Part shown: positions 1 through 9,374 of the stretch, in pieces
How positions within the stretch are numbered: position 1 is the first letter of the stretch
How the letters are laid out: each line of letters starts with the position of its first letter
Origin: Burkholderia sp. USMB20
GTDB lineage: Bacteria; Pseudomonadota; Gammaproteobacteria; Burkholderiales; Burkholderiaceae
Reading direction: 5' to 3'
DNA: 64,000 bases
NCBI RefSeq assembly: GCF_000949135.2
Contig: NZ_JTAN02000005.1
Location: forward strand, 310,001 to 374,000
Made by a program: the position numbers and the translations under genes
Notes under the pieces: model-generated
Database searches by the model: none
What the model was told of the DNA's origin: nothing
What the model saw: the letters and a program-made list of their open reading frames with translations, nothing else

Positions 1-2
1 TG

Positions 3-323
3 GACGGCAACCAGGGCGGGCTGCCCGGCATCGTGCCAAACAGCCGCGGCGAGTGGGCCGACAGCCCGCGGCTGGCGGAGCCACCGCTGGCAGTCTCGGG
101 GGCAGCCGCGCACTGGGACCATCGCACGGACGAGGACTACTACTCGCAGCCGGGGGCGCTGTTCCGACTGATGTCGCCCGAGCAGAAGCTGCAGCTCTTC
201 GACAACACGGCGCGCTCGCTCGGCGGCGCGAGCGAGGACGTGCAGCAGCGGCATATCCGCAATTGCACGATGGCCGATCCCGCCTATGGTGCAGGAGTTG
301 CCGAGGCGTTGAAGAACCGCTAG
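3..323 (+). CDS. Catalase, C-terminal end (5' truncated by window edge)
   Basis: Only the last 106 codons are present; the frame is open to the left edge, so the start lies outside the window. The visible protein begins with an Asp-Gly-Asn-x-Gly-Gly stretch followed by Pro-Asn-Ser-x-Gly, which is the typical late-catalase segment. It continues with a Phe-Asp-Asn-x-Ala motif in the C-terminal helical region. Haem catalases dismutate hydrogen peroxide to water and oxygen in the cytoplasm or periplasm. The length of the tail after this motif fits a small-subunit catalase without the extra C-terminal flavodoxin-like domain. The active-site His, Asn and the proximal Tyr are not in view, so the subclass and gene name are left open. 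The next gene ends 80 bp downstream on the opposite strand. Confidence 0.85.
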   Translation, partial: DGNQGGLPGIVPNSRGEWADSPRLAEPPLAVSGAAAHWDHRTDEDYYSQPGALFRLMSPEQKLQLFDNTARSLGGASEDVQQRHIRNCTMADPAYGAGVAEALKNR

Positions 324-403
324 TCAGGCACGGGGCGCGTTGGTGCTGCAAGTTGCCCAACGCGCTCGTGAAAGGCGCGGCAGGGTGCATACGCTTATGC
401 GCA

Positions 404-2215
404 TCAATGAAGAGGGGGCACCCATGGCGCCGAGACGGCCTGTCGATCATCACGCGTTGGTGAAAGAGCACCTGCGCATTGAAGGTTCAGCGCCCGGATT
501 GCTTCCGTCATGTGATCAACGAACACGCGGATACGCGACGGCAGATGCTGACGACTCAGGTAGCAGATGTGGTGGCCGCGGTCATCGGGTGCGTACTGTG
601 ACATGGAGTAAACCAGTTTCCCCTCGCGCAGCAGATCGCAGATCAGGTACCCGCCCAACTGAGCGATGCCTTTGCCTTGGAGGACGGCCTCCAGCACTAG
701 CCCGACATCGTTGAACATGAGGCGCGATGGCGGAGTCAGCTTGCGCGATCCCCCCTCCACCTTGAACTCCCATTCGTAGACGCGGCCCGACGGCAGACGG
801 ACGTTGATGCAGTCGTGCTGCATCACCGCGTCCGGCGACTCGGGCATACCGCGCCTTACGGCATACTCGGGCGAGGCGCATACCAAAGTCTGCATCGGGA
901 CGATCTGTTTTGCGACGATCCGGGTGTCGGCCAGGCGCCCATTGAGAAACGAGACGTCGATGCGGTCCGACGTGAAGTCGCTCGCGACATCGCTCAGGTG
1001 CAGCTCGATCTCGATGTCGCGGTACTTCTCCTGGAAGCCCCACAGCAACGGTGCAACCACCTTGCGGCCGAAGCCCACGGAAGCGGAGACCCGCAGGCGT
1101 CCTCGCGGCGGACCGTCGCGCAGATCGCGCATGTCTTCCATCGCCTCTTTGATGAGAGCGACGCTGGGCTGGCAGCGGGCATAGAAGATCTCGCCTTCGC
1201 GCGTGAGCGAAATGCTGCGCGTCGTCCGACTCAACAAACGCAAGCCGACCTGCGCCTCCAGTTTCTGGATGCCGCGGCTGACCGCGGAACGCGTGATCCC
1301 GAGCCGGTCAGCAGCCTTGGAAAAGCCGCCTTCGGCCACAACCGTGATGAAGGCGACGACTCGGGGATAGCTCATCGCGAAACTCGATGCAAGCGCGTCC
1401 GAGTTATCCGCGGCGGCAATCTCCACAAGAGGGGACTGCATCGCGAAGCAGGACTGAGCCTTGTAGCGATCGAGCCAGTCCTCGAACCGGATCGCGCCGA
1501 TGCGGGGGTTCTCCCCGGGCGTGAGCGTCCGATCCGAGAGGAGGCCACCGAAGTAGCGCGCGTGGATGTCCGGCACGACCTTGCGCGTATCCTGCGTCGC
1601 CCGCAGGAAGCGCCTGACCAGTTCGTCCAGTGGCATCGCCTCCGGACCGGCGACTTCCACCGTGCCGTTGACCGGCGGCGCGACTGCGACCTCGGCAAGC
1701 GCCGCTGCCACGTCCGCTGACGCGATCGGCTGGATCAGCGCCGGCGACAAGCGAATCTCCTTGCCTAAGGTGGCCAACCGGGCAGCCGACTGGGCAATGT
1801 AACCGACAGACTCGTAGAACTGCGTCGCACGCACGATGGTGTATGGAATGCCGGATGCCTTGATGAGGCCCTCCTGCGCGACCTTCGCCCGGAAATTGCC
1901 GCAGTCGGTAAGCCGTTCGCTACCAACGATCGACAGGGCCACATGGTGGCGTACGCCGGCGGCAGCGCCCGCAGCCAGCAGGTTGCGGCCCGATGTCTCG
2001 AGCAACTCGATGGCCGCCTTGTCTTCCCCTACTGGCGCGTTCGCCGCATCGACGACGACCTCGGCACCGTCGAGCGCTTTGGCCAAACCCTCGCGGGTGC
2101 TGGCGTTGTCGCCGGTGTCAGGGGCGGCTGCGAGCACGTCATGGCCGCGCCTGCGCAGGTCCTCCACAAGCATCGTTCCGATGAGGCCGGTGCACCCGAT
2201 GACGACAATTTTCAT
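404..2215 (-). CDS. NmrA-like NAD(P)-binding domain fused in frame to a LysR-family regulator
   Basis: This is one uninterrupted 603-codon frame with two full protein modules. Residues 1 to about 250 form an atypical short-chain dehydrogenase of the NmrA type: an N-terminal Rossmann nucleotide motif (Gly-Cys-Thr-Gly-Leu-Ile-Gly at residues 7-13) and the usual C-terminal Phe-Glu-Asp-Trp-Leu ending near residue 248. Residues 281-603 form a LysR regulator: a winged helix (Phe-Ser-Lys-Ala-Ala-Asp-Arg-Leu-Gly, then Ser-x-Val-Ser-Arg) and a substrate-binding domain. Normally these are two adjacent genes. Here the 30-residue linker has no stop. Met281 (codon at 1375-1373) is a natural LysR start and Met259 is an alternative, so separate translation of the regulator remains possible. 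The C-terminal tail after the LysR domain is about 20 residues longer than usual. The gene is divergent from the winged-helix/TPR regulator at 2448. The function of the NmrA half is unknown. Confidence 0.8.
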   Translation of the reverse strand: MKIVVIGCTGLIGTMLVEDLRRRGHDVLAAAPDTGDNASTREGLAKALDGAEVVVDAANAPVGEDKAAIELLETSGRNLLAAGAAAGVRHHVALSIVGSERLTDCGNFRAKVAQEGLIKASGIPYTIVRATQFYESVGYIAQSAARLATLGKEIRLSPALIQPIASADVAAALAEVAVAPPVNGTVEVAGPEAMPLDELVRRFLRATQDTRKVVPDIHARYFGGLLSDRTLTPGENPRIGAIRFEDWLDRYKAQSCFAMQSPLVEIAAADNSDALASSFAMSYPRVVAFITVVAEGGFSKAADRLGITRSAVSRGIQKLEAQVGLRLLSRTTRSISLTREGEIFYARCQPSVALIKEAMEDMRDLRDGPPRGRLRVSASVGFGRKVVAPLLWGFQEKYRDIEIELHLSDVASDFTSDRIDVSFLNGRLADTRIVAKQIVPMQTLVCASPEYAVRRGMPESPDAVMQHDCINVRLPSGRVYEWEFKVEGGSRKLTPPSRLMFNDVGLVLEAVLQGKGIAQLGGYLICDLLREGKLVYSMSQYAPDDRGHHICYLSRQHLPSRIRVFVDHMTEAIRALNLQCAGALSPTRDDRQAVSAPWVPPLH

Positions 2216-2447
2216 GTTTTCTCTCCGTTACTCGACCGCAAACCGTTGTCGTCGATGTGTATGGAGATTGCCTGCGCGCGCCGGGGAAGTCCTTGCCTTC
2301 GCCTTGAATTTCTCTGCAGGAGACCTTGATTATTCGTCCAAGCGTTGCCCGATCGGGATGAGATGCGCTCACCTCCGGTTGCAGTATCATCCATGGACGG
2401 AATTCGCCAGTTACCCCCTGGGAGCCGAATCGGCCACGGGATGTCAA

Positions 2448-3995
2448 GTGAAGTTCGAGTTTGGAGACTACGTGATCGACCCGGAACGCCGGGAGCTTTC
2501 GCATCGCGCGAAAGTCGTACCTGTCGGGCCGCAAGTCTTCGATCTGCTCCTGCATCTTGTCAGGAACCGCGACCGTGTCGTCAGCAAGGACGACCTGCTG
2601 CAGGCGGTATGGCGCGGCCGAATCGTCTCGGAATCGACGATCACCAGTCACATCAATGCGGTCCGCAAGGCCATCGGCGACACCGGCGGGGAACAGCGCT
2701 TGGTCAGGACTGTCGCCCGCAAGGGTTTCCGCTTCGTCGGCGAGATCGGCGAACACATCTCCAGAGAATTGAGGGAGCCGCCGTCCGCGCTCCTCCTTCC
2801 GGGTAAACCCTCCATTACCGTATTGCCCTTCCAGAACCTGAGCGGCGATCCCGAGCAGGAGTATTTCGCCGACGGCGTGGTGGAGGACATCATCGCTGCG
2901 CTATCGCGCATACGCTGGCTGTTCGTCATCGCGAGCGACTCGAGCTTCACCTACAAATGCCGCGCAGTCGAGGTGAAGGACGTCGGCCGCGAGCTTGGCG
3001 TGCGCTACGTGCTGGAAGGTAGCGTGCGCAAGACTGGCAACAAGGTGCGCATCACAGGGCAGCTCATCGATGCCAGGATCGGGGCCCATCTCTGGGCGGA
3101 GCGCTTCGAAGGCACGCTGGACGACATCTTCGAACTGCAGGACCAGGTTGCGGAAAGCGTCGTCGGCGCCATCGCGCCGCAGCTCGAGCGGGCGGAAATC
3201 GAGCGTGCCAAGCGCAAACCGACGGAGAACCTGTGCGCCTACGACTATTACCTTCGCGGCGCCGCGCACTTGCACAGCGGGACGCGCGAATCAATCGAGG
3301 CGGCGCTGCCCTTGTTCTACAAGGCCATCGAGCTCGATCCGGCTTTCGCATCGGCCTATGGCATGGCGGCCTGGTGTTATTTCTGGCGCAAGATGAATGG
3401 CTGGATGACCGATCCGCCCCGGGAGATTGCCGAGGGCACTCGCCTGGCGCGACTGGCGGTGGAGCTTGGCCGGGACGATGCTGTGGCGCTCACGAGAGGA
3501 GCTCATGCACTCGGGCATCTCACCGGCGACCTCGACGGCGGTATCGCGCTGTTCGACAGAGCTTTGCTGCTCAATCCGAACCACGCCCCTGCATGGTCCC
3601 TGTGTGGGTGCCTGTACGCTTGTCGCGGTGAAACAGACGTTGCGATCAAGTATTTGGCGCGTGCCATTCGCTTGAGTCCATTGGATCCAGAAATGTTCAG
3701 GATGCAGGCTGGGATGGCGCTGGCACATTTCTTTGCAGGACGCTTCGACTCCGCTTCGGATTGGGCCGAAAGGGCCAAATGGAATCTACCCAGTTTCCTT
3801 GCCCCGGTCGGCATTCTGGCGGCGAGTCATGCGTGCGCTGGACGCATGGACAAAGCGAAGGACGCGATGCAGCGCCTGCGCACGCTCGATCCGTCACTCC
3901 GCGTCTCCAATCTCAATGACTGGCTTCCGATCGGCCGCCCAGAAGATCTGACCCAGTTTGCGGAGGGGCTGCGGCGGGCCGGATTGCCCGAGTGA
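2448..3995 (+). CDS. Winged-helix (OmpR/CadC-type) regulator with TolB-like and TPR domains
   Basis: This 515-residue protein starts with an OmpR-type winged helix (about residues 3-100, with the Arg-Thr-Val-x-x-Lys-Gly-x-Arg-Phe signature at its end). A domain seen in adenylate-cyclase-like proteins follows (about 120-250, starting Val-Leu-Pro-Phe-x-Asn-Leu-Ser), then tetratricopeptide-like repeats to the C terminus. No membrane segment is visible, so it is probably a cytoplasmic DNA-binding regulator. Proteins of this architecture usually lack a receiver domain and are thought to sense by protein interaction. I chose the GTG at 2448 because the winged-helix domain begins right after it. An in-frame ATG at 2358 would add 30 residues without recognisable homology. 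It shares a 232 bp divergent promoter region with the NmrA-LysR gene, and may control it. Its true target is unknown. Confidence 0.8.
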   Translation: MKFEFGDYVIDPERRELSHRAKVVPVGPQVFDLLLHLVRNRDRVVSKDDLLQAVWRGRIVSESTITSHINAVRKAIGDTGGEQRLVRTVARKGFRFVGEIGEHISRELREPPSALLLPGKPSITVLPFQNLSGDPEQEYFADGVVEDIIAALSRIRWLFVIASDSSFTYKCRAVEVKDVGRELGVRYVLEGSVRKTGNKVRITGQLIDARIGAHLWAERFEGTLDDIFELQDQVAESVVGAIAPQLERAEIERAKRKPTENLCAYDYYLRGAAHLHSGTRESIEAALPLFYKAIELDPAFASAYGMAAWCYFWRKMNGWMTDPPREIAEGTRLARLAVELGRDDAVALTRGAHALGHLTGDLDGGIALFDRALLLNPNHAPAWSLCGCLYACRGETDVAIKYLARAIRLSPLDPEMFRMQAGMALAHFFAGRFDSASDWAERAKWNLPSFLAPVGILAASHACAGRMDKAKDAMQRLRTLDPSLRVSNLNDWLPIGRPEDLTQFAEGLRRAGLPE

Positions 3996-4204
3996 CTACG
4001 GCACGATTGCTCCTCGTCGATGGCGCATACCGCGCCGAGCAGAGCGTGCTCTCGAACTGCCGCACCGATCGCATGGATGAGGCCGCGAGGCATCGGCCGA
4101 AGATCGGTCGCGGCGGCATTCGGGAAACGCGGCGCATCCGTGATCGTGATCGGATCGATCTCGTCACGTCATGCGCCGCAACGCACGCCTGGATCGGCGA
4201 CGCG

Positions 4205-5332
4205 CTACAGCACCCGCTCCAGCGCACTCGCGAACCGCGCAACCGCCGCATCGACATCATTCAGCTTGTCGAGCCCGAACAAGCCGATGCGGAACGTCTT
4301 GAAATCCGCCGGCTCATCGCATTGCAGCGGCACACCGGCCGCGATCTGCATGCCGACATCGGCGAATTTCTTGCCGGACCGGATATCGTCATCATCGGTA
4401 TAACAGACGACGACGCCCGGCGCCTCGAAGCCTTCGGCCGCGACACTCCGGAACCCCTTCTCCGCGAGCAACGCACGAATCCGCGTGCCGAGCTCGAGCT
4501 GTTCCGCCCTCACCTTGTCGAAGCCGTACGCGTCCGTTTCCTTGATCACGTCGCGCAGCGTCGCGAGGCTGTCCGTGGGCATCGTCGCGTGATACGCGAA
4601 CCCGCCGTTCTCGTACGCTTCCATGATCTGCAGCCACTTGCGCAGATCGCACGCGAAACTGGTGCTCGTCGTCGCATCGATGCGCTCGCGGGCGAGCGCA
4701 CCGAGCATCACCAGCGCACAGCCGGGCGACGCGCTCCAGCCCTTTTGCGGTGCGCTGATCAGCACGTCGACACCGCTCGCCTCCATGTCGACCCAGATCG
4801 TGCCGGACGCGATGCAGTCGAGCACGAACATGCCGCCGACCGCATGCACGGCGTCGGCGACCGCACGCAGATACGCATCGGGCAGCATCATCCCCGACGC
4901 GGTTTCGACGTGCGGCGCGAACATCAGATCCGGCTTGTGCTCGCGAATCGCCGCAACGACTTCATCGATCGGCGCCGGCGCGAAGGCAGCCTGTCTGCCC
5001 GCTTCGACCGGACGCGCCTTCAGCACGATCGACTCGGACGGAATGCTGCCCATGTCGAAAATCTGCGACCAGCGGAAACTGAACCAGCCGTTGCGGATGA
5101 CGAGGCACTTCCTGTTCGTCGCGAACTGCCGGGCCACGGCTTCCATGCCGAACGTCCCGCTGCCCGGGACGATTGCGACCGCCTTCGCGTTGTAGACCTT
5201 CTTCAGCGCAGCGGAAATATCGCGCATCACGCCCTGGAAGCGCTGCGACATGTGATTGATCGACCGGTCGGTGTACACGACCGAGTATTCGAGAAGCCCG
5301 TCGCGGTCGACATCGGGAAGTAATCCTGGCAC
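4205..5332 (-). CDS. Class V pyridoxal-phosphate aminotransferase (alanine/serine-glyoxylate type)
   Basis: The product is 375 residues, the normal length for class V aminotransferases of the serine/alanine-glyoxylate and 2-aminoethylphosphonate-pyruvate group. The PLP Schiff-base lysine is K197 in Ser-Ala-Pro-Gln-Lys-Gly-Trp. The phosphate/ring-binding segment Gly-Ser-Gly-Thr is at residues 57-60 and an Asp (D172) is placed to bind the pyridine nitrogen. The start is a GTG preceded six bases upstream by GGAGG, which decides it. The enzyme is cytoplasmic and would exchange an amino group between a small amino acid and a 2-oxo acid. The exact substrates cannot be read from the sequence. It stands alone: the neighbours are a convergent regulator and, 144 bp upstream, the end of an exported hydrolase gene on the same strand. 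Confidence 0.85.
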   Translation of the reverse strand: MPGLLPDVDRDGLLEYSVVYTDRSINHMSQRFQGVMRDISAALKKVYNAKAVAIVPGSGTFGMEAVARQFATNRKCLVIRNGWFSFRWSQIFDMGSIPSESIVLKARPVEAGRQAAFAPAPIDEVVAAIREHKPDLMFAPHVETASGMMLPDAYLRAVADAVHAVGGMFVLDCIASGTIWVDMEASGVDVLISAPQKGWSASPGCALVMLGALARERIDATTSTSFACDLRKWLQIMEAYENGGFAYHATMPTDSLATLRDVIKETDAYGFDKVRAEQLELGTRIRALLAEKGFRSVAAEGFEAPGVVVCYTDDDDIRSGKKFADVGMQIAAGVPLQCDEPADFKTFRIGLFGLDKLNDVDAAVARFASALERVL

Positions 5333-5476
5333 GTTCGCCTCCGGTAAAGGACATGGGATGAGCGCGAGCGGTGTTCATGAGCGGATGCCGCTGCGCCGAT
5401 GCAACGCTGCTTTTCTCTGATAGTCGAACGATTCTAACGAAAGCTGCCGCTCGTTGGAAATTTCGGCGGTTGCCCG

Positions 5477-6892
5477 TCACGCGCGCAACGGTCTCAACCC
5501 GGCACGCACTTCATTCGCGAAGATCATCGGTTCTTCCCATGCCGCGAAGTGCCCGCCTGTTGCCGGTTTGTTGAAGTAAATCAGATTGTGATAAGCCCTC
5601 TCGGTCCAGCTCCGCGGCGCCTGGTAGTTTTCCCCCGGAAACGCGCTCACCGCCGCCGGCACGCCGACGTCAGCCGCAAGGAAGAAGTTCGCATGCGATT
5701 CCCAGTAGAAACGCGCCGCCGAGACGCCCGTGTTCGTCAGCCAGTAAAGCGTGATGTCGTCGAGCACGTCGTCCCGTGTCAGCGCGCCGGCCGAGTGGCC
5801 GTTGACCGGGCGACCCTGCACGGCCGCGCTCAGCGCTGCCGCCGGCTGGCCGTAACCGTCCCCGTGGTCGAGCAACCACGAAGCCAGCGCGACGGGCGAA
5901 TCGGCGAGTCCGTACAACGTCTGCGGGCGCGTACCCATTTCAATCGCGTAACCGCGCTTCCTCTTGAAATTGGCGCTCAGCTGTTCATATGCGTGCCGCT
6001 CCTCGTCCGACAAGCCGGCAGGCGCGGGATCGCCGGCCGTCAGCGACTTCAGAATTTCCGCCGGCACGGACGCCGGGAAATTCACATGAATGTCCATCAG
6101 CTCAGGCGGCGCCTGTTTCGCCATGATGTTCGTGACGATGCCGCCGAGGTCCCCGCCCTGCGAAGCAAAGCGCGCGTAGCCGAGCCGTTTCATCAGCGTC
6201 ACCCATGCGCGCGCCGTGCGCTCCGGCCCCCATCCCGTCGTCGTGGGTCGCGCCGAAAAGCCATAGCCGGGCAGCGACGGAATCACGAGATGGAACGCAT
6301 CCGACGCCGGCGCGCCGTACGCAGTCGGATCGACGAGCGGCGCGATGATCTTGAACTGCTCGATGATGGAGCCGGGCCAGCCGTGGGTCACGATCAACGG
6401 CATCGCATTCTCGTGCTTCGATCGCACATGGATGAAGTGGATGTCGAGGCCATCGATTTCGGTCACGAATTGCGGATACGCATTCAGCGTCGCTTCGCAC
6501 TTGCGCCAGTCGTAGTCGCTCGCCCAATACCGCGCGAGCGCCTGAATGGTCGCAAGCTGAATGCCCTGCGACTCGTCGGCCACGGTCTCGCGGTCCGGCC
6601 AACGCGTCGCGTTGATGCGGTGCCGCATGTCGGCGAGCTGCGCGTCGGGCACATGCACCCGGAACGGCCGAATCGCCGATCTGTCGCCGCGTGCGGGTTC
6701 CGCGGTGCCGATTGCCGGCCTGGTCTGCGCGAGCGCCAGGCGGCTCAGCGAACCGGCCGCCAGTGCGGCGGCCGCGATACCGACAAAGCGCCGGCGCGAC
6801 AACGACGTCGTCACGTTGCGACCGACGCCGGCAGGCGCGATTTCGGCGCCCGACATCAGGAGCGGCCGATCATCGGCAGCGTTCGTTTTCAT
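5477..6892 (-). CDS. Tat-exported epoxide hydrolase-like alpha/beta hydrolase
   Basis: The 471-residue product opens with a twin-arginine signal (Ser-Arg-Arg-Arg-Phe-Val-Gly at residues 32-38, followed by an alanine-rich hydrophobic stretch ending near residue 57). Export of a folded enzyme to the periplasm is therefore likely. The mature part has an epoxide hydrolase N-terminal domain (about 75-185) and then an alpha/beta hydrolase fold with the oxyanion motif His-Gly-Trp-Pro-Gly-Ser (170-175). The nucleophile elbow is Gly-Gly-Asp-Leu-Gly-Gly with Asp248. The Asp nucleophile indicates epoxide hydrolase or dehalogenase chemistry rather than esterase activity. I use the ATG at 6892, which has AAGGTG just upstream. 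A start 21 codons further upstream would only lengthen the Tat leader. It is transcribed toward the aminotransferase and lies downstream of the nitrilase gene on the same strand. Confidence 0.85.
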   Translation of the reverse strand: MKTNAADDRPLLMSGAEIAPAGVGRNVTTSLSRRRFVGIAAAALAAGSLSRLALAQTRPAIGTAEPARGDRSAIRPFRVHVPDAQLADMRHRINATRWPDRETVADESQGIQLATIQALARYWASDYDWRKCEATLNAYPQFVTEIDGLDIHFIHVRSKHENAMPLIVTHGWPGSIIEQFKIIAPLVDPTAYGAPASDAFHLVIPSLPGYGFSARPTTTGWGPERTARAWVTLMKRLGYARFASQGGDLGGIVTNIMAKQAPPELMDIHVNFPASVPAEILKSLTAGDPAPAGLSDEERHAYEQLSANFKRKRGYAIEMGTRPQTLYGLADSPVALASWLLDHGDGYGQPAAALSAAVQGRPVNGHSAGALTRDDVLDDITLYWLTNTGVSAARFYWESHANFFLAADVGVPAAVSAFPGENYQAPRSWTERAYHNLIYFNKPATGGHFAAWEEPMIFANEVRAGLRPLRA

Positions 6893-7034
6893 ATCACACC
6901 TTTCAAGGAAAGATTTCATCGCACCCCTACATGCATATGCACATGTTGCGATCAAGAGAATGCGCGTTCATGCGGCGACTGCCGGCCCCGATCGGCAAGC
7001 CGAATGTTCGGCAACGGCCGGGCAAGCCCGCGCA

Positions 7035-8027
7035 TCACGCAGCCGCGGCACGCCAATCGTCCGCGCCCGCGTCATATCCGGCCACCGGCTGCGCGACGCG
7101 TTCGTGAACATGCGCGGTCGGCGTACGGTCGATCATCAGGCTCAGCAATTCCGAGCGGTTATAGTGACCGGCCGCGTCCATCAGCATCTTGCGACGGTCG
7201 ATCAGCGAGAAGTCCAGATCGACGATGACCTCGCCCTCGCCCGATCGAAGCGGCTCGGCCATCAACATGCCGTCGGGCGACACGATCGTCGTGAAGCAGC
7301 CGCCCGAGATAGGCCCGATCGCGCAACCGGTGTCCTTCATGATTTGCGCCTGCTGGTCGGCATCCAGCCACGCCGTTGCATTGACGACGAACGCGCCGGA
7401 CTCGAGCGCATGCTGCCGGATGTTGATCTCCATGCGCTGCGCGAAGCCTTCCCCGAAGGCCGAACCCGGATACATCGCCGAATGAATCTGTTCGCCGTCG
7501 GCAATCATCGCGTAGCGCGCGAGCGGATTGTTGTGCTCGAAACACGCGAGCTGCCCGATACGGCCGACGGCGCTGTCGACCGCGCGCAACCCCGATCCGT
7601 CGCCCTGCCCCCAAACCATGCGCTCGAAGTGCGTCGGCGTGATCTTGCGACGGCGCTGGATCAGTTGCCCGTCCGCGTCGAACAGCAATTGCGCGTTGTA
7701 CAGCGTGCCGCCGTCACGCTCGTTGACGCCGATGGACACGACCATGCCGGCCTTGCGTGCTGCTTCGCCGATCGCATCGGTCGCGGCGGACGGCACGGTG
7801 ACGGCCTGTTCCAGCAGCCGAAGATGCTCGGTACCGGACAGCAGTTCGATGCCCGTCTGAACGGCCGCGAAATACGGGTAATAGGGGACGACCGTTTCGG
7901 GAAAAGTGGCGAATTGCACACCTTGCCGGCCAAGGTCGTGGATCTTTTCCACGACCTTGGCGACGGTGGCTTCACGACTGTAGAGCACCGGGCTGAACTG
8001 GACAGCGGCGGCCTTGACGACTTTCAT
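7035..8027 (-). CDS. Nitrilase (carbon-nitrogen hydrolase)
   Basis: This 330-residue cytoplasmic enzyme carries the full Glu-Lys-Cys triad of the nitrilase branch: E44 in Phe-Pro-Glu-Thr, K128 in Arg-Arg-Lys-Ile-Thr-Pro-Thr, and C162 in Ala-Cys-Phe-Glu-His-Asn-Asn-Pro. The Cys-x-Glu-His context and the Arg-Arg-Lys-x-x-Pro-Thr motif are those of true nitrilases, which convert nitriles to carboxylic acids and ammonia. Cyanide-active relatives share the same motifs. The ATG at 8027 has AAGGAG seven to eight bases upstream; upstream extensions in the same frame have no homology. It lies between the epoxide-hydrolase-like gene and a GlxA-type AraC regulator, all on the same strand. The regulator is 205 bp upstream and is its likely controller. 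The substrate (aliphatic or aromatic) is not resolved. Confidence 0.9.
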   Translation of the reverse strand: MKVVKAAAVQFSPVLYSREATVAKVVEKIHDLGRQGVQFATFPETVVPYYPYFAAVQTGIELLSGTEHLRLLEQAVTVPSAATDAIGEAARKAGMVVSIGVNERDGGTLYNAQLLFDADGQLIQRRRKITPTHFERMVWGQGDGSGLRAVDSAVGRIGQLACFEHNNPLARYAMIADGEQIHSAMYPGSAFGEGFAQRMEINIRQHALESGAFVVNATAWLDADQQAQIMKDTGCAIGPISGGCFTTIVSPDGMLMAEPLRSGEGEVIVDLDFSLIDRRKMLMDAAGHYNRSELLSLMIDRTPTAHVHERVAQPVAGYDAGADDWRAAAA

Positions 8028-8232
8028 GACACACTCCTTGGACAATGCGCGGTGCGGCACTCCGCTCGCGACAGGCGCATTGGAGCAGGCGAACGTATCC
8101 CGTTCTTGTCGGAAAGTCGGCGATATGTATGCGTACGTATCCGCGTCTGTTGCAGATACTTCGGGATACAAAGAAAGGGGGCGACCGGAGCGGCCCTGAC
8201 CTGACGCGAGCGGTAACGCGACGTCGCGACGC

Positions 8233-9270
8233 TCAATCGCGCCGATCGCGTGGTTCGGCTTGCACGCTCTTTGCCGCCGCACGCGAGAACTGCACTTGAT
8301 ATTCGCTCGGCGACAACCCCGTCTTGCGCTTGAACAATTGCCGGAACGTACTGACATCGCTGTAACCGACGCGCTGACTCACGTCCTCGAGCCCGATCGG
8401 CCGTGTTTCCAGCAGACGTTTCGCAACCTCGACCCGCAGATTCTGCAGATACGTCAACGGCGCGAGGCCGACCGCTTCCTTGAAGCGACGATTGAGCGTG
8501 CGTTCGCTGACGGCCAGCGATGCCGCCAGATCGCCGAGCCGGAATCCTTGCTGCAATGTCGCTTCCATCCGCTGCTGAGCGCGCGCCACGAGCGTGTCGG
8601 TATGCCCGTGTTCGTCGAGCAGCGTGGCAAAGGAGGCCTGCGACGTCCGGTTCATGTCGATCAACAGCGCCTTCGCGGTCATCGTCGCGAGTTCTCCGCC
8701 GGCGCAGGCTTCGACGAGATGCACGGCGAGGTTCAGATAGGACGTCACGGAGCCGCCCGAGATGATCCCGTCTTGCGCGAGCAGCAGTTCGTTCGCGCGG
8801 ACTTCGACACGCGGATAGCGGCGCGCGAAATCCGCCGCTCTCGCCCAGTGCGTCGTCGCGACGCGGCCATCCAGCAGGCCCGCCTCGGCAAGCAGGTAAT
8901 TCGCCGTGCAATACGCGGCGAGCATCGCGCCGGCCTTGTGTTGACGCCGCAGTGCGGACGTCAGTTCGCTCAACTGCTCGCGATGCCCGAGGAACTCGTC
9001 GATCCGCGAAAAGAATGGTGCCGTCAGCAGCACGGCGTCTGCTCGTTTGCGCGGGTCGATCTTGCCGTCGACCGGAATGATCTGACCTGACGCCGCCTTC
9101 ACCGGTTGCCCGTCGAGCGACTCCACGCGCCATGCGAACAACGGCGCGGACGACGCGCCCGGTTCCGCCCGGCGCGCATGGAACTGATTTGCAGCGCTGA
9201 AGACATCGACCGGGCCCGCGACGCCGGACGCCAGGATTCCGTCATAGACCCAGATGCGGATGATCGCCAT
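8233..9270 (-). CDS. GlxA-type AraC-family transcriptional regulator
   Basis: The product has 345 residues in two parts. An N-terminal DJ-1/PfpI-like domain covers about 1-190; its nucleophile-elbow equivalent is Ala-Ala-Tyr-Cys-Thr-Ala-Asn. A C-terminal AraC double helix-turn-helix covers about 230-330 with the Tyr-Ser-Asp-Val-Ser-Thr-Phe-Arg-Gln-Leu-Phe-Lys signature. Regulators of this layout often activate catabolism of nitrogen compounds. It sits between the nitrilase gene (same strand, downstream) and the divergent tautomerase gene. It is therefore a good candidate to control both through the 104 bp gap, which contains an inverted repeat at 9294-9311. The ATG at 9270 has no strong Shine-Dalgarno but is where the conserved domain starts. 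The effector is unknown. Confidence 0.88.
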   Translation of the reverse strand: MAIIRIWVYDGILASGVAGPVDVFSAANQFHARRAEPGASSAPLFAWRVESLDGQPVKAASGQIIPVDGKIDPRKRADAVLLTAPFFSRIDEFLGHREQLSELTSALRRQHKAGAMLAAYCTANYLLAEAGLLDGRVATTHWARAADFARRYPRVEVRANELLLAQDGIISGGSVTSYLNLAVHLVEACAGGELATMTAKALLIDMNRTSQASFATLLDEHGHTDTLVARAQQRMEATLQQGFRLGDLAASLAVSERTLNRRFKEAVGLAPLTYLQNLRVEVAKRLLETRPIGLEDVSQRVGYSDVSTFRQLFKRKTGLSPSEYQVQFSRAAAKSVQAEPRDRRD

Positions 9271-9293
9271 TGCGTGTCCGAATTTCCTTGAAT

Positions 9294-9311
9294 AGTGGCG
9301 ATGCTGCCACT
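9294..9311. promoter_or_regulatory. Inverted repeat in divergent promoter region, possible operator
   Basis: The arms AGTGGC and GCCACT are separated by six bases. The element lies 24 bp upstream of the AraC-type regulator start and 64 bp upstream of the divergent tautomerase start. Position and symmetry suggest a binding site for the adjacent GlxA-type regulator. This is an inference from placement only. Confidence 0.35.
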
Positions 9312-9374
9312 TTCCTGCGCCCGCGTAAACCGCGACGATGGCGCCATCCGATCAACCGAAAACAGGAGCATCCC

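Noticed and set aside
1836-2447. Upstream extension of the winged-helix/TPR regulator to an ATG at 1836
   Set aside because: The extension overlaps the NmrA-LysR gene on the other strand, has no homology, and the winged-helix domain starts right after GTG 2448.
3992-5323. Long plus-strand frame opposite the class V aminotransferase gene
   Set aside because: It is a mirror of the minus-strand gene with Arg/His-rich composition and no family pattern.
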